From: Ochrobactrum sp. CGA5
Lineage (GTDB): Bacteria; Pseudomonadota; Alphaproteobacteria; Rhizobiales; Rhizobiaceae
Reading direction: 5' to 3'
NCBI RefSeq assembly: GCF_006345815.1
Contig: NZ_VCIG01000042.1
Span: forward strand, 248,001 to 312,000
Length of the DNA stretch: 64,000 nucleotides
Made by a program: the position numbers and the translations under genes. The notes beneath the pieces are model-generated. The model was not told the DNA's origin. It made no database searches and worked only from the letters and a program-made list of their open reading frames with translations. This document shows positions 53,970-62,995 of this stretch, piece by piece (within the stretch, counting starts at the first letter, position 1; each line of letters starts with the position of its first letter).

Positions 53970-54065
53970 TCAAAGCTTCAGTTCGGCCTTGTCCAAAGAC
54001 AAATCGGCAATGGACGTGGCATGCTCAATCTCAAGCTGCTGTAACCGTTTCATCTCAGATGGCAT
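53970..54065 (-). pseudogene. IS3-family orfA-like relic
   Basis: The minus strand encodes MPSEMKRLQQLEIEHATSIA and DLSLDKAELKL then stop, resembling the leucine-zipper end of IS3-family OrfA (SEMKRLKELEEEN..LKKLVADLSLDKxxL). Upstream codons continue for about 20 residues (ending PPDGKL) without a start. It is a short decayed fragment antisense to the neighbouring IS5 relic. Confidence 0.55.
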
Positions 54066-54178
54066 CAGCTTGCCATCGGGAGGAGAGCGGGAAAATTCCA
54101 GTCCCTGCGGTCCATCCTGGGTTCAGTGCAAGGTCAATGCCTCTCGCAGCGCGAACATCTCTTATTGTCCAGAAATTC

Positions 54179-54194
54179 CGACAGGTGATGTCAG
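54179..54194. promoter_or_regulatory. Candidate LysR operator, copy 2
   Basis: CGACAGGTGATGTCAG, matching 22261-22276 except for the first T (T to C). The following 90 bases also align with 22277-22369, ending at the SDR start codon. Confidence 0.55.
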
Positions 54195-54286
54195 AATGAT
54201 CATCTTTATAGGGTGATCGTAGACGATATTTTACTCACTTGAAAGCGACGGCATGACGCGGTCGCATACCAAAGGAGACTGACGCC

Positions 54287-55060
54287 ATGACCGATCACAG
54301 CATCAAGGGCAAAACCGTCATCATTGCCGGCGGCGCGAAGAACCTCGGTGGCCTGATCGCCCGCGATCTTGCCGGGCAGGGCGCCAAGGCGGTCGCGATC
54401 CATTATAACAGTGCACAAACCAAGGCAGACGCGGATGCGACCTTAGCCGCGGTCAAGGCGGCTGGCGCAGAGGCCGTTGCAATCCAGGCCGATCTCACGA
54501 CGGCCGGTGCGATGGAAAAGCTGTTCGCTGACGCCGTCGCGGCCATTGGCAAGCCGGATATCGCGATTAACACTGTCGGCAAGGTGTTGAAGAAGCCGAT
54601 CGTCGAGATCTCGGAAGCCGAATATGACGAGATGAGCGCGGTGAATGCAAAGTCCGCCTTCTTTTTCCTCAAAGAGGCCGGCAAACATCTAAACGACAAT
54701 GGCAAGATTTGCACACTCGTGACGTCGCTTCTGGGTGCTTACACGCCCTTCTATGCTGCCTATGCTGGCACCAAGGCGCCGGTCGAGCACTTTACGCGAG
54801 CAGCGTCGAAGGAGTTTGGCGAGCGCGGTATCTCGGTGACAGCGATTGGCCCTGGCCCGATGGACACGTCGTTCTTCTATCCGGCAGAGGGGGAGGATGC
54901 GGTCGCCTACCACAAGACGGCGGCGGCACTGTCGAAGTTTTCCAAAACCGGCCTGACCGACATTGAGGATATTGTCCCCTACATCCGCTTCCTGGTCTCA
55001 GAAGGTTGGTGGATGACCGGCCAGACCATCCTGGTGAACGGTGGCTACACGACCAAGTAA
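54287..55060 (+). CDS. Short-chain dehydrogenase/reductase
   Basis: 257 residues; AGGAG precedes the ATG. Classical SDR: GGAKNLGG in place of TGxxxGxG (about 15-22), NTVGKV (about 93-98) in place of NNAG, Ser region SLLGAY (about 142-147), YAAYAGTKAP with catalytic Tyr and Lys (about 157-166), and PGPMDTSFFYP. Oxidises or reduces an unidentified carbonyl/alcohol with NAD(P). It has no adjacent intact regulator; its promoter is homologous to the one beside the LysR gene at 21316. Confidence 0.87.
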   Translation: MTDHSIKGKTVIIAGGAKNLGGLIARDLAGQGAKAVAIHYNSAQTKADADATLAAVKAAGAEAVAIQADLTTAGAMEKLFADAVAAIGKPDIAINTVGKVLKKPIVEISEAEYDEMSAVNAKSAFFFLKEAGKHLNDNGKICTLVTSLLGAYTPFYAAYAGTKAPVEHFTRAASKEFGERGISVTAIGPGPMDTSFFYPAEGEDAVAYHKTAAALSKFSKTGLTDIEDIVPYIRFLVSEGWWMTGQTILVNGGYTTK

Positions 55061-55175
55061 ACAAGGCCCACATCCACCGGCATGGCTGCTTGATACAGTC
55101 ATGCCGGTTAAACAATATCCTCCATCGCCGCCGTCCCATACAGTGCCGGTCGGGTACTTATTCAGGAACTATCCC

Positions 55176-55808
55176 ATGCATATGTTTCTCGTCATCACCG
55201 GAGGCGTTCTTCTGCTCGGGGTCTTTACCCTCTTCGGAAAACTTTGGGGCGGTGATTTCTCCGGCGTAGTTGCGGGAGCGAAACTCTTTATTCCCGTCTG
55301 GTTCGTGATTGCCCTGATGAATATGTGGGTCGGTGTTACCCGCGCTGGCTATACGGTCGTGCAGGAACTTCCAATCCTCCTTGTCGTATTCGCCATTCCC
55401 GCAGTCGCAGCAATCGCCATCTGGCAAGTGACGGGGAGTAACCCCGCGCATTTGCCTTCGCTCCAGCAAGAAAGAACAAACATGTCGATCGATCTCCCGC
55501 CAGCTCTTCAGTCCGCCATTAATGCCATCAATTCAGGCGACGAGGAGGCATTCGTTGCCGCGTTTAGCCCGGACGGTCTGATCAACGATTGGGGCCGTGT
55601 CCTCACTGGGCATGACGGCGTGCGATCCTGGGCTCGTTCCGATGCGATTGGTGCCGGTGCCATCATGACCGTGACCACTGCGGCGACGACAGACAACACC
55701 ACGCACATTGTCTTTGATTGGAAGAGCCGTGTTTTCAACGGTCGCAGCGAAGCCTATGTGACGATCCCGGACAAGCTGATTATGGAATTCCGCATTCCGT
55801 CGAAGTGA
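55176..55808 (+). CDS. Fusion of a small membrane domain and an NTF2/SnoaL-like domain
   Basis: 210 residues from the ATG at 55176 (AGGAAC upstream); the frame reaches back to 55041 but that part overlaps the SDR. Residues 1-95 hold three membrane helices (MHMFLVITGGVLLLGVFTLF and two more) of a YfjD/DoxX-unlike small membrane family I do not recognise. Residues 103-210, from an internal Met with AGAAAG upstream at 55482, form a nuclear-transport-factor-2-like domain (INSGDEEAFVAAFSPDGLI, WGRVLTGHDGVRSWARSD). There is no stop between them, so it may be one fusion protein or two products by internal initiation at 55482. Confidence 0.65.
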   Translation: MHMFLVITGGVLLLGVFTLFGKLWGGDFSGVVAGAKLFIPVWFVIALMNMWVGVTRAGYTVVQELPILLVVFAIPAVAAIAIWQVTGSNPAHLPSLQQERTNMSIDLPPALQSAINAINSGDEEAFVAAFSPDGLINDWGRVLTGHDGVRSWARSDAIGAGAIMTVTTAATTDNTTHIVFDWKSRVFNGRSEAYVTIPDKLIMEFRIPSK

Positions 55809-55882
55809 CAGGGAGCTTTCAAGGGCCTCAGGGATGTGCTGCAAAAAGCCAATTGGGAGGGGCTAGCCCACCGCTGAATCAA

Positions 55883-56803
55883 CTATGCAGGGATTTCGGC
55901 GAACTGAGTAACTTCTGCGATTAGGCGCCGAAGCCACAGCAGGGCAGGGTCCGATTGTCTGCGCCGATGGGATATTTGCATGAAGGGGATCAGCGGCAAT
56001 TCAATGGGGGAATCCAGCACTGCCAGCTCCTTACTACCTCGGAAGGTTTGTAAACTCTTTGCGGCGATAGTCAGGATCAGGTCGGTACCAATGATTGTTG
56101 TTGGTGCGACACTCCAATGTGGTAGCACCAGCGCCACCCGGCGATTGAGGCCGGCTGCGTGAATTGTTTCGTCAATTTCGGTCGAGGCTTCTCCGTGAAC
56201 GGCTACCAATACGTGGGGCCGGCTGAGATAGTCGTCACGATCAATACGCATTTCCGGTGACGGAAGCGACGCGCGATCAACAAGGCATGCATATTCATCC
56301 ACGAATAGAGGTTCGGCGAGAACCTGGTTGGGCAATTGTGGAAACACTCCCAGTCCTAGATCGACATTTCCATCAACCACTCCGGCGATCATTCCTTCCC
56401 GACTTAACTGGGTAACCGACAGATCAATTCCCGGTGCCGATCGCCGTATCAGTTTCACCAGACGGGGAAGAACGATGCTGGCGCCATAATCTGACATTGC
56501 AAGTCGGAAGACGTTGCGACTTTGTACGGGATCGAAGCCGTCGGGGCCCAGCACTGCACGTATCTGGGCAAGAGCTTCTGTCAGGGGCTGGGTAAGTTGA
56601 AGGGCCCGGACGGTCGGCTTTAGTCCACCACCGTGACGGGTAAAGAGCGGGTCATCAAGGAGCATACGCAATCTGGCAAGCGCGTGACTGACAGCTGGCT
56701 GGCTCATATTCAATCGGAGCGCCGCGCGTGATACGTGCCGCTCGGAAAGTAGCGCATCAAGAACCACCAGGAGATTGAGATCAACGCCTCGCAAATTATT
56801 CAT
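55883..56803 (-). CDS. LysR-family regulator (NodD/NahR-like)
   Basis: 306 residues from the ATG at 56801-56803 (a Met three codons upstream at 56812 is possible). The N-terminus MNNLRGVDLNLLVVLDALL with SERHVSRAALRLNMSQPAVSHALARLR is that of the NodD/LinR/NahR branch. The effector domain includes FRLAMSDYGASIVLP. It faces the DMT-type gene at 56896 across 92 bases and is the likely regulator of the plus-strand genes there. Confidence 0.87.
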   Translation of the reverse strand: MNNLRGVDLNLLVVLDALLSERHVSRAALRLNMSQPAVSHALARLRMLLDDPLFTRHGGGLKPTVRALQLTQPLTEALAQIRAVLGPDGFDPVQSRNVFRLAMSDYGASIVLPRLVKLIRRSAPGIDLSVTQLSREGMIAGVVDGNVDLGLGVFPQLPNQVLAEPLFVDEYACLVDRASLPSPEMRIDRDDYLSRPHVLVAVHGEASTEIDETIHAAGLNRRVALVLPHWSVAPTTIIGTDLILTIAAKSLQTFRGSKELAVLDSPIELPLIPFMQISHRRRQSDPALLWLRRLIAEVTQFAEIPA

Positions 56804-56895
56804 ACAATGCATAATAGGGTGGAATAAATGAATTTAAAATAGGCAATGATAATAATTAAAACCGAGTCCGTTCAATCTGAGAAGGGATTTTTCTC

Positions 56896-57390
56896 ATGCA
56901 GTCATTAACCTTCCTTGCCGTTGCGTTGGCTTCCGGGGCTCTCGTCCCCTTGCAGGCTGGTGCGAACGCCGCGCTCGGTCGCGCGCTGGGGCATCCTCTC
57001 TGGGCGACGATGGCGTCGCTTGCCGTAAGTGCCGCTTGCGTGGTGCCAATCATGATCGCGCTACGGGTTTCTGCACCCACAATTGCCAATCTTGCCACTC
57101 AGCCGAAATGGATTTGGATCGGCGGTATAACCGGAGTTATCTACATTACGACAGCACTGCTGCTCGCCCCGAAGCTGGGGGCTGCGGGTCTCATGACGGC
57201 AGTCGTTGCGGGGCAAATCCTCGCTTCGATGGCGATCGATTATTTTGGCCTGGTCGGTTTCGTACCGCGCTCGATTTCAGGGTCCCGCCTCCTGGGGGCG
57301 CTACTGGTCGTCGCTGGCGTCCTGGTCATGCAGGGGCCTGCACTTTGGCAGTTGATACAATCTGCCACCAAGCTTTCAACGCAGCATTGA
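56896..57390 (+). CDS. Small DMT transporter, YdcZ (DUF606) family
   Basis: 164 residues, five membrane segments. LASGALVPLQAGANAALGRALGHPLWA (about 11-37) is the family signature. Small multidrug-like inner-membrane transporter; substrate unknown. It is followed immediately by the VOC gene (18-nt gap), forming a short operon. Confidence 0.83.
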   Translation: MQSLTFLAVALASGALVPLQAGANAALGRALGHPLWATMASLAVSAACVVPIMIALRVSAPTIANLATQPKWIWIGGITGVIYITTALLLAPKLGAAGLMTAVVAGQILASMAIDYFGLVGFVPRSISGSRLLGALLVVAGVLVMQGPALWQLIQSATKLSTQH

Positions 57391-57408
57391 TTGGAAAGGA
57401 GCAGAAGC

Positions 57409-57849
57409 ATGAACAATCCGGAAAGAACTTTGCCGTCGATCTATTCACTGGGCGGAAACGCCGTTCCTGCACAGGTGCGTATCGCAAGGCCAACAGACAA
57501 ACTCGCTGCCGTGATCGCGTTTTATCGAGACGGCTTGGGTATGCCAGAGCTGGCCCGTTTCGAAGATCATGCCGGTTATGATGGCATTATGCTTGGTCTT
57601 CCTGGCAAGTCGGTGCACCTTGAATTCACGCAACACGCGGAAGGAAGCCCGTGCATTGCTCCGAGCCGTGATAATCTGCTGGTCCTTTACGTCACCGAGC
57701 CCAGTGCCTATGCTCAGCTCAATGAGCGGATGCTCAGGCTCGGTAATGCACCGGTAGAACCGGAAAACCCATACTGGCTCGAGCGCAGCTTAACTTACCA
57801 GGATCCCGATGGCTGGCGGGTGGTGATCTGTCGAGAAACGGGGATTTGA
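57409..57849 (+). CDS. VOC (glyoxalase/bleomycin-resistance) family protein
   Basis: 146 residues from the ATG at 57409 with AGGAG upstream. Two beta-alpha-beta-beta-beta modules: VRIARPTDKLAAVIAFYRDGLGMPELARFEDH and LLVLYVTEPSAYAQLNERMLRLG, ending SLTYQDPDGWRVVICRE, where the Asp-Pro-Asp-Gly turn and the last Glu are typical metal-side positions. No specific substrate can be named. It may detoxify or modify a compound handled by the neighbouring exporter genes. Confidence 0.82.
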   Translation: MNNPERTLPSIYSLGGNAVPAQVRIARPTDKLAAVIAFYRDGLGMPELARFEDHAGYDGIMLGLPGKSVHLEFTQHAEGSPCIAPSRDNLLVLYVTEPSAYAQLNERMLRLGNAPVEPENPYWLERSLTYQDPDGWRVVICRETGI

Positions 57850-58034
57850 CAGTGCAGCGTGCTGCCAAGCCGTTGTGGATCGAAGCCTGACATTCCGATT
57901 GATGTTCTTGAAGCGAGGCAGGAAAAATCCCGCTTTCTGACGGACACTGTGCAATCACACAAATGCATAGCCATCTCGATCTCTGTAATTTTGCGGATGA
58001 CGAAGCAGTCAGAAATAGCGCGGAGTAAGACAAC

Positions 58035-58685
58035 ATGGATATGGCAGTTCCCAGTGCAACCAATCTCAGCCTGTTCGTCAGTGCCACACTGGTGCTGCTT
58101 CTTGTACCGGGCCCAGCGGTTCTTTACATATTTGCGCGCTCCGTTGAGCAGGGTCGCTCGGCTGGACTTGTTTCGATCCTCGGCATCCATGCGGCCACAC
58201 TGGTTCATGTGGCCGCAGCTGCGATAGGTTTGTCCGCACTCCTCGCATCATCTGCGCTTAGCTTCAGCGCTGTAAAGTACGCCGGTGCTGCCTACTTGAT
58301 TTGGCTCGGCCTGAAGAAGCTTTTTGGCCACTCGGACTTTTCCGACGTGGAAAACGGCTTGCCTGTGCGAAGCCGCCTTCGTCTCTTTCGCGAGGGCTTC
58401 ATCGTTAGCCTTCTCAATCCGAAAACAGCGCTGTTCTTTCTGGCTTTTCTGCCGCAGTTTGTCGACCTCGGTCGAGGTTCTGTCGCAATGCAGATAGCGG
58501 TTCTTGGGATCATCTACACGATGATTGGTGTCCTGACAGACAGCTCCTATGCCCTTGCAGCAGGAACAGTCGCCAAATGGTTGAAGCGTCGGCCTGCTTA
58601 TCTGAAAGCGGAGCGTTGGGTTAGTGGCCTCGTTTATATCGGCCTTGGTCTCACGGCTGCTTTTGCGGGGAATGATAAGAAATAG
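58035..58685 (+). CDS. LysE/RhtB-family exporter
   Basis: 216 residues, six membrane segments. VLLLVPGPAVLYIFARSVEQGRSAG (about 20-44) is the RhtB N-terminal hallmark (PGP motif), and FREGFIVSLLNPKTALFFLAFLPQFVD is the conserved second half. Exports amino acids or their derivatives. GGAG lies upstream of the ATG. A non-coding gap of 185 bases separates it from the VOC gene. Confidence 0.88.
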   Translation: MDMAVPSATNLSLFVSATLVLLLVPGPAVLYIFARSVEQGRSAGLVSILGIHAATLVHVAAAAIGLSALLASSALSFSAVKYAGAAYLIWLGLKKLFGHSDFSDVENGLPVRSRLRLFREGFIVSLLNPKTALFFLAFLPQFVDLGRGSVAMQIAVLGIIYTMIGVLTDSSYALAAGTVAKWLKRRPAYLKAERWVSGLVYIGLGLTAAFAGNDKK

Positions 58686-58864
58686 CCGCCGCATCAGCAA
58701 GTCGGCGAGATGCATGGCCGCCAAATACCGGAACCTGTTCGTGACGGGCGACTGATCGCTGCATACAAAGCCCCACCCAGTGCCCACCGGTGTCACGTGA
58801 GGCATTCTCGCGTTGGATGCGTCGAGGATAAACCTTCCAGCAGAGTCCGCCCAGCCAATCGTGA

Positions 58865-59626
58865 TTACCGCACGAAATGAAGATGTGGCCTACCGTGATA
58901 AGGCGAGGACGATACGTGTGCTTCTACACAAAAGACATCTCTCAGCAAGTCTTGTGTCAGCACCTCGTCGGGTTTCCCGGACGCGACGAGTTTTCCTGCC
59001 TGCATGATAAGTAATCGATCGCAAAACATCGCAGCATGATTCAGATCGTGCAGCGCAATGATACAGGCAACTGAAAGATCAGAGACGAGGCGAAGAAGAC
59101 TGATTTGATGATGAACGTCCAGATGGTTGGTTGGTTCATCAAGGATCAGCTCTTTGGGTGCTTGGGCAAGTGCTCGGGCGAGGTGGGTCCGTTGCTTTTC
59201 TCCTCCCGACAAGCTCTGCCATGAATCATTTCTCTTGACGGTCATTTCAGTTCGGTCGAGCGCCTCGTTAACGGCAGCATCATCGGCGATGCTCCATCCA
59301 GAAAACATCGATCTGTGCGGGAAGCGACCGAGCCGGACGACATCTATTACCCGGAGATTGGCGTTGGTGGTGGCATGCTGTTCGACGAATGCTACGCGCT
59401 GCGCTATTGCTTTGCGACGCAGCCCGCGGATGTCTTCCCCATCAAGCAGAATCTCTCCCTTAAGGGGTCGCTTAAGTCCGGCCAGAAGACGAAGCAGAGA
59501 TGTCTTGCCGGAGCCATTCGGGCCGAGCACTCCCAACATTTCGCCGGGTTTGGCGACGAGGGAGACCCCATCAACAATGGTCTTTGATCCGATTTTCCAG
59601 ACCAGATTGTTCGCCGTTATACTCAT
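58865..59626 (-). CDS. Iron-siderophore/vitamin B12-type ABC ATPase (FecE-like)
   Basis: 253 residues. Walker A GPNGSGKTS (about 34-42), signature LSGGEKQRTHLARAL, Walker B ELILDEPTNHLD and H-loop IALHDLNHAA. Its ATG overlaps the permease stop by ATGA (59623-59626). Last gene of the importer operon. Confidence 0.9.
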   Translation of the reverse strand: MSITANNLVWKIGSKTIVDGVSLVAKPGEMLGVLGPNGSGKTSLLRLLAGLKRPLKGEILLDGEDIRGLRRKAIAQRVAFVEQHATTNANLRVIDVVRLGRFPHRSMFSGWSIADDAAVNEALDRTEMTVKRNDSWQSLSGGEKQRTHLARALAQAPKELILDEPTNHLDVHHQISLLRLVSDLSVACIIALHDLNHAAMFCDRLLIMQAGKLVASGKPDEVLTQDLLRDVFCVEAHVSSSPYHGRPHLHFVR

Positions 59627-60681
59627 GACGCCCGCTGCAGCCTGTAGAGAATGATAGAGAAGAAGGGCACGCCCACAAGTGCGGTGACCACGCCGATCGG
59701 CAATACCTGCTGAGAAATCAGCGTGCGCGATGCAATATCAGCCAGAACCATGAACACCGCTCCGGTCACTGCACAGGCAGGGAGCAGCTTCACGTGTAGC
59801 GGTCCCACCACGAAACGGGCGGCATGCGGAATGACGAGGCCGACGAAGCCGATGGTGCCTACCATGCTCACAATCGTAGCGGTCATGACTGCGGTAAGTG
59901 CGAAAAGAATGATCCGTGTTCGACCAACATCAATTCCCAGAGAGGCCGCCGCTTCATCTCCGAAGGCAAAGGCGTCAAGCACGCGGGAGTAGGAGATCGC
60001 GATGAGCAAGCCCGAGCCGACGACGACAGAAACGAGGGCGAATTCGGGCCAGCGAACGCCGCCAAAGCTACCAAGGAGCCAAAACATGACGTCTCGCGCC
60101 TGTTGAGCATTGCCCGAGGTGGTAACGATATACGAGGTCGCCGCGTTGAAGAGCTGCGATGTCGCAACGCCTGCCAGGATCGTTCTGTCTGCTCCGCCCC
60201 GCGCCCCGTTGGAAAGCAGCGCTACAAACAGAAACGCTGCGAACGCTCCGGCAAACGCACCCGCTGAAAGCGAAACAGTTCCTGCCCCGATACCCAGGAT
60301 AACGACAGCCACTGCTCCAGTTGAGGCGCCGGCAGAGATACCGAGAACGTAAGGCTCTGCAAGGGGATTGCGCAGCAAAGCCTGCATGATCGCACCGCAC
60401 AGCGCCAGACCCGCACCGCAGAAAGCTGCTACAAGCGCACGGCTTAAGCGATACTCCCAGATCACGGTCTCGTGGATCGGGTTGAGCTGGATCATTGTCC
60501 AGCCAAGTCTATTGGTGATAGCCGAATAAGTGGTTGACAGCGGGATAGGCATGTCTCCAATGCCCACACTTATGCCGATCACGATCGCTATCGCAATAAG
60601 CGACCCCAAACTGATTCCTGCTGCAGCACAGAGGCGTCGGAGTGGTAAGTCTGATGAACCGTTTATGTTTTCGGCTGTCAC
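59623..60681 (-). CDS. FecCD-family ABC permease
   Basis: 352 residues beginning with GTG at 60681 (overlapping the binding-protein stop as GTGA). About ten membrane segments. Family hallmarks: GAGLALCGAIMQALLRNPLAEPYVLGISAGASTG (about 89-122), GFVGLVIPHAARFVVG. A single permease implies a homodimer. Imports a ferric siderophore, haem or cobalamin type ligand. Confidence 0.9.
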   Translation of the reverse strand: MTAENINGSSDLPLRRLCAAAGISLGSLIAIAIVIGISVGIGDMPIPLSTTYSAITNRLGWTMIQLNPIHETVIWEYRLSRALVAAFCGAGLALCGAIMQALLRNPLAEPYVLGISAGASTGAVAVVILGIGAGTVSLSAGAFAGAFAAFLFVALLSNGARGGADRTILAGVATSQLFNAATSYIVTTSGNAQQARDVMFWLLGSFGGVRWPEFALVSVVVGSGLLIAISYSRVLDAFAFGDEAAASLGIDVGRTRIILFALTAVMTATIVSMVGTIGFVGLVIPHAARFVVGPLHVKLLPACAVTGAVFMVLADIASRTLISQQVLPIGVVTALVGVPFFSIILYRLQRAS

Positions 60682-61697
60682 TTAAGGCCCAGAGTTTTCA
60701 GCTGTTGAGCAATCTGTTCAGCGCCGTAGATCGTGCGCACGGTGGGGTTCATGGCCTGACCGTCCATGACCACAATCGCCTTGTTTCTGACTGCCGGCAT
60801 CTGGCTCGTGCCGGGATCTGTCGTCAGGAACTTGATCTTGGCAGCCGACTGATCGAGATCCCATCGATTGCGATCGACCTGCGCAACGACGATGACATCG
60901 GGATTGCTAGCAATAATGCTTTCCCAGCCAAGCGCGGGAGATTCAGCCTCGGATGTGATCGCGTTCGTTCCGCCAAGAACGTCGGCAATAAAGCCCGAAG
61001 CACTGTTCTTGCCGCCCAAATAGGCGTCGGCAGAGGGCGATGGGCTGGAGAACCAGAAGACGTAGGACAGCTTTTTTCCGTCCTTGGGCGCATCGGCACG
61101 CAGTGCAGCTTCACGTTTCTTCAGGTCAGCAATCAGGGCATCTCCCCGATCACTGACGTCAAAAATCCGGGCGATCTCGTCAATCTCTTGGTAAAGCGTC
61201 TCCATGTTCCAGAGCTTTGATCGGTCACCATATCCGAACTTGTCCTTAGCGGCTCCTTCAGCGACACATGTGCTCGGCGAGATATAGCTAGGAACGCCCA
61301 CCTTCTCGAAGTCTTCACGCCTAGCAACTTTACTCGAAGGGCCCAGCAGGCTTGGCAGCGCGGCTGCGACGAAGTCTGGATTTTGCGCCAGAATGGCTTC
61401 GAAGGTTGGAAACTCGACTGTCAGAACCTTGACCTGTGCATTGGCTTCGGCGAGTTGTGGAAGAACCTTGTTCGGCCAGAATGCGGTGCCGACCATTTTG
61501 TCTTCGAGGCCTAGGAGCAGCATGATTTCCGCGCTGTTCTGCCCAAGTCCAATGGCGCGCTCCGGGGCCTTGTCGAAGGTCACCTTCACGCCGCAGTTTT
61601 CGATGGTAAGCGGATAAGAGGTGGACGCTGCATAGGTCGGCGTAGCCAGCATACCGATTATTGCGCATATACCCACACTTAAAAACATCCTGTGCAT
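60678..61697 (-). CDS. Periplasmic binding protein, iron-siderophore type
   Basis: 339 residues from the ATG at 61695-61697. Signal peptide about 1-24 (ends TYAAS). Helical-backbone binding protein of the FecB/BtuF cluster: GLGQNSAEIMLLLGLEDKMVG, FEAILAQNPDFVAAA, GWESIIASNPDVIVVAQ. Delivers its ligand to the FecCD permease. A GTAATGATTAC palindrome about 45 nt upstream may be a metal-responsive operator. Confidence 0.87.
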   Translation of the reverse strand: MHRMFLSVGICAIIGMLATPTYAASTSYPLTIENCGVKVTFDKAPERAIGLGQNSAEIMLLLGLEDKMVGTAFWPNKVLPQLAEANAQVKVLTVEFPTFEAILAQNPDFVAAALPSLLGPSSKVARREDFEKVGVPSYISPSTCVAEGAAKDKFGYGDRSKLWNMETLYQEIDEIARIFDVSDRGDALIADLKKREAALRADAPKDGKKLSYVFWFSSPSPSADAYLGGKNSASGFIADVLGGTNAITSEAESPALGWESIIASNPDVIVVAQVDRNRWDLDQSAAKIKFLTTDPGTSQMPAVRNKAIVVMDGQAMNPTVRTIYGAEQIAQQLKTLGLK

Positions 61698-61741
61698 CGC
61701 GCGCCTACCCATCTCCAATTTCTGCCAAATCTGAGTTTCCT

Positions 61742-61752
61742 GTAATGATTAC
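61742..61752. promoter_or_regulatory. Candidate metal-regulator palindrome
   Basis: GTAAT-G-ATTAC, a perfect 11-bp palindrome in an AT-rich stretch 45 nt upstream of the binding-protein ATG. Its half site resembles Fur/Zur-family operators, but it is too short to assign a regulator. Confidence 0.4.
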
Positions 61753-61929
61753 CATCAACAAAAACAAGATGAAACTATTCAACTTTATAAGGGAGGATTT
61801 TCTGTAAACAGGAACCATACAGAATGAAGGCTGGAACTGACGCGACCATGTGCGGTTTCGGATGCAAGGAACTGCGCTCTGGCCTGACAAGAGTTTAGGG
61901 ATATATAGCCTGGCAGCTCCGAGATCACG

Positions 61930-62000
61930 GCGTCTTTTTGCAGCAGAGCCTCAAGAACAAAGCCATCCTGATCAACGGCAAGCCATCTCAAATCTTTGCA
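61930..62000 (-). pseudogene. IS6-family transposase relic
   Basis: The minus strand encodes LRWLAVDQDGFVLEALLQK, matching the IS6-family catalytic region (YLWRAVDQDGxVLDxLVQxRRD), with the strand continuing as DAVISELPGY rather than the expected RRDKKAA. No flanking transposase or inverted repeats remain. Confidence 0.6.
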
Positions 62001-62104
62001 GAACTCGTAGCATAAGTTCGTCCAAACATAGGACGCTTTTTTCCCATTCGAGAGCTTGCGACAAAACCCATCAGATAGTACCGCAATGTGTGCTGTCATC
62101 CCTA

Positions 62105-62287
62105 AAAGTTTCCAGGATAGGATTGTACCGTATAAGGATCCAGCGTCGTTTGTATACTTTGATTGAAGCTAACTTCTTGTATCGTAGAGCTAATGTTCAC
62201 GAGCTAGAGCTCACCCTGGACCGCGAAGGCAAGAACACATGCTGGACGAGAAGAACGACAACAACGCCATACTTTCCCCGCCATTCT
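62105..62287. other. Unassigned sequence between IS6 and lactonase relics
   Basis: No gene, hairpin or repeat is recognised here. Confidence 0.4.
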
Positions 62288-62995
62288 TTATAGTGATTTC
62301 ACGGATTTGAATATGGGTTGCCTTTGTCCAGTTGGCGTGCGTTCATTTTCTTGCCCGATGAGTCCAAATGGGCCGGTTATGGCGGATAGAGTCAAGCAGT
62401 CGAGCTCCGCATCCAAGATAGATGCGGCGTAGCCAAAGGCGAATGCTTCTGCGAATTTTCCATTCGGGTTTTCCATCGTTTTGCTGCCGTATGGGTTCTG
62501 ACGCATGGGGATGGTGAGACAATGATCGCGTCCGGGATAAAACCAGCCGCTTTCATGTTAGAAGCGATTGCGGACGTCTCATCAATCAGCGCCGCTTGGC
62601 AAGGCAATGCTATTTCAAGCGAAGTGCTTCCAATATATTTTGCGGCCAAGGTTGCAAAATCCTCAAAGGCCGAACCTCGGTGCCCTGCCATAGGATCGTA
62701 ATAAAATAAGAGTTCCTGTGGGCCAATTTCCTGCAACAGACCAACTGCTGCAAGGCTTGCTTTGGCCTCTTCCGGTGTGATGATGATGCCGATATTAGGC
62801 CTTCTGCCACTTGCGTCACGGAGTATGATGCTCACCGGCTCCGCAGTCTGAGCAGTCTCTGATGTCGCTGCGCGCGTATCGATGATGTTGAGAACGATGC
62901 GTTGATGCTGGGGCTTGGAGGCTTCCATCTGGTACGGCCAAGGCAAGGCCAGCGGGCGCACATAGGTCTTGTAGGACGCATCGGACCAGTTGCGC
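62288..62995 (-). pseudogene. Broken sugar-lactonase-like gene (apionate lactonase type)
   Basis: Reading from 62995 on the minus strand: QRNWSDASYKTYVRPLALPW, then IGIIITPEEAKASLA, ELLFYYDPMAGHRGSAFEDF, ALIDETSA and IIVSPSP, after which the frame shifts near 62507 to MRQNPYGSKTMENPNGKFAE, LDCLTLSAITGPFGLIGQEN and a stop at 62288. The pieces resemble the middle and C-terminal parts of D-apionate lactonase-type proteins, as far as I recall that family. The N-terminal third is absent and there is an internal deletion plus a frameshift at about 62510, so no function is expected. Confidence 0.5.

Noticed and set aside
53821..54216. 131-residue open frame on the plus strand
   Set aside because: It covers the end of the IS5 relic in another frame and the IS3 relic antisense; no family resemblance.
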